Assembly (NCBI RefSeq): GCF_000026945.1
Contig: NC_012864.1
Span: forward strand, 310,001 to 374,000
DNA: 64,000 nucleotides
Source of the DNA: Candida dubliniensis CD36
Lineage: Eukaryota > Ascomycota > Pichiomycetes > Serinales > Debaryomycetaceae
Direction: 5' to 3'
The first letter of the stretch is position 1; every line of letters begins with the position of its first letter. The notes under the pieces are model-generated. The model saw only the letters and a list, made by a program, of their open reading frames with translations, had not been told where the DNA came from and made no database searches. This document shows, in pieces, positions 62,693 to 64,000 of this stretch. A program made the translations under genes and the position numbers.

Positions 62693-62885
62693 GCAATACT
62701 GGATGTTTAGTATATAACGGATCTTTATTATTTGTAGCAAATTTAAAAATACAGAATAAATGAAGTTTTATGCCCACTAAAAGAGAAATCATCTTCTGTT
62801 ATATAGTTGTAGCACTGTTAACTCTATCTATAAACTGGGATCTACGGCTAGAAATGAAGATAAAAACCTCTTAAACTAACATATG
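62693..62885. other. BNA2 3' flank
   Basis: 193 bp of ordinary AT-rich sequence holding the BNA2 3' UTR; ATG triplets are present up to 62883 and stop afterwards. Confidence 0.5.
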
Positions 62886-63755
62886 TAGATAGTTTATTTT
62901 TAAACACAGCCTGCATACGTTTCCAAATTGCCCTGTATCCTCTAAACGTCCAATAAAACTCGTCGTGCAAAGTAGCACAAATCTTGTTGACTCAGTGACA
63001 ATTGTGTTGAACAAAATTAACTCCTTCTTTCTTTCTTTCTTTCTTTTTTTTTTTTTTTTTTTTCCAGCATCACACACTTTTTGCTATTTTTCCTTTCTCC
63101 TTCTTCCTTAAAAGCAAGAAAGAAACAACAAAAAAAAAAAACAGCAAAACAACAACACTTTTTTTTCTTCTTTTCAATTACTAACAACAATTCAATCATC
63201 AATACCCATTCATCATTCATTATAATAATACTTTCAAGAAGTAAGGAACCAGAAGAAAGGTAGATTAAATTAATTTATAATTAACCGTAGCATTAGTAAG
63301 AACATTATATTTTTATTTTCTTTTCTTTATATTGTGTCAGTAATTAGATTCTAAACATTGTCAGAAGAGTGTTACTTATAATATTTAGAATAAACTGGCA
63401 GCTACAATTCATTATCTTTAACAAAAACTTTGAGGTTTGTATCTATATATAATTAAAGTTTGTTAATATTTTTTATTGCTTTTTTTTTGTGTTTTCACGA
63501 ATTTTTTTTTACCTCCCCAAAGAGTAAAGGAAGAAAGAAACAGTTACCAAACAGTAAAGTGGTAGTTCCACCGTCAAATCCAAATTATAAGTATTGTAAA
63601 ATCAACTCAACAACGGTCCAGAGAAAAGAGAATTAATTACAACGATAATAGCACCAACGAGTAATCCATAAATCAACTTCTGTGCCGAAATTATTGTTAT
63701 TCTAAAACTATTTTTTTTTTGTATTACCACTATTGTTTAAAACTAGCAAAAAGAC
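62886..63755 (+). promoter_or_regulatory. ATG-free probable 5' leader of NRD1
   Basis: 870 nt with no ATG on the + strand, read in full. Includes a (TTTC)n-T22 run (63024-63063), A-rich and GAA-rich segments and TACTAAC at about 63179-63185, which might be a branch site of a leader intron; no GTATGT or GTAAGT donor is present, so no intron is called. Nrd1 autoregulates its own mRNA in S. cerevisiae through the leader, which would suit a long leader here. Confidence 0.5.
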
Positions 63756-64000
63756 ATGTCGTCATCAGGAATTGAAGAATTTGAAGCTGTTCTTAAAGAG
63801 ATTTCAACTTTGCCTGCACCAGGTGTATCTGGTACTCGTATTAAAAAGTTGACTGATCTTGCTGTGAAAGAAATCAACGTGGAAAACGAACCAAAGTTGA
63901 TTTCTATTTTGTATTCTCAATGTAAAGCAAATTCATCGACTAATAAGTTGGGAACATTATATGTTGTTGACTCCATAGTCCGAAGATTTATCGAGGAGGC
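63756..64000 (+). CDS. NRD1: Nrd1, CTD-interacting domain, cut by the window edge
   Basis: Only the first 81 codons are in the window. MSSSGIEEFEAVLKEIS, GVSGTRIKKLTDLAVKEI and NKLGTLYVVDSIVRRFIEEA match the N-terminal CID of yeast Nrd1 (GISGSRIKKLT, HKLGSLYIIDSI). This domain binds Ser5-phosphorylated RNA polymerase II tails; with Nab3 and Sen1 the protein terminates short noncoding transcripts. Other CID proteins (Pcf11, Rtt103) lack the SGSRIKKL-like match. Confidence 0.85.
   Translation, partial: MSSSGIEEFEAVLKEISTLPAPGVSGTRIKKLTDLAVKEINVENEPKLISILYSQCKANSSTNKLGTLYVVDSIVRRFIEE

Overview
The window is nuclear DNA of an ascomycete yeast, almost certainly of the Candida albicans / C. dubliniensis group. 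It is very AT-rich and intergenic DNA is full of poly-A/poly-T runs and microsatellites. Most genes are intronless, proteins carry poly-Q/N stretches, in-frame CTG codons look scarce, and splice signals are yeast-like (GTAAGT ... TACTAAC ... TAG). The run HAP5-TFS1-DIB1-thioredoxin-URA4-three GIT genes matches, from memory, consecutive C. albicans chromosome 5 genes. No CUG-decoding serine tRNA lies here, so the genetic code is not proven; in the CTG clade in-frame CTG would be read as serine.

Layout. 1-25 kb is gene-poor and regulatory: CLN3 (G1 cyclin), a 9.1 kb stretch with no convincing gene, a JMJD7-like JmjC protein, a 5.3 kb gap and a GDS1-like protein. 25-36 kb is compact: a DUF3112-like seven-helix membrane protein, BUD23, intron-bearing IMG1, a GSKIP-domain protein, MAK31, a secreted CFEM protein, a single-pass membrane protein, tRNA-Gln(CUG), an SPX-RING ubiquitin ligase ending in a CaaX box, and two tRNA-Glu(UUC) genes with different introns. 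36-45 kb holds SET5, HAP5, TFS1, DIB1, a CSHC thioredoxin and URA4. 46-54.6 kb is a tandem array of three GIT glycerophosphodiester transporters whose upstream regions carry CACGTG/CACGTT (Pho4-type) sites. 55-64 kb holds IMP2, a twin-Cx9C protein (MIX14-like), a TEX1-like WD protein, ERV46, MRPL17, a CCP2-like heme peroxidase 46 bp from BNA2 (indoleamine dioxygenase), and the start of NRD1, cut by the window edge.

The strongest unexplained signals are: (1) stretches of 1072, 1461 and 870 nt with no ATG immediately upstream of CLN3, the GDS1-like gene and NRD1, best explained as very long uORF-free 5' leaders; (2) a farnesylation-type CIIM end on the SPX-RING ligase, in the same neighbourhood as the phosphate-responsive-looking GIT array; (3) an upstream in-frame start giving TFS1 a mitochondrial-type presequence; (4) a 17-nt near-match to the C. 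albicans telomere repeat inside the 9 kb gene-poor stretch. Nothing here resembles a transposon, CRISPR array, virus or biosynthetic cluster.
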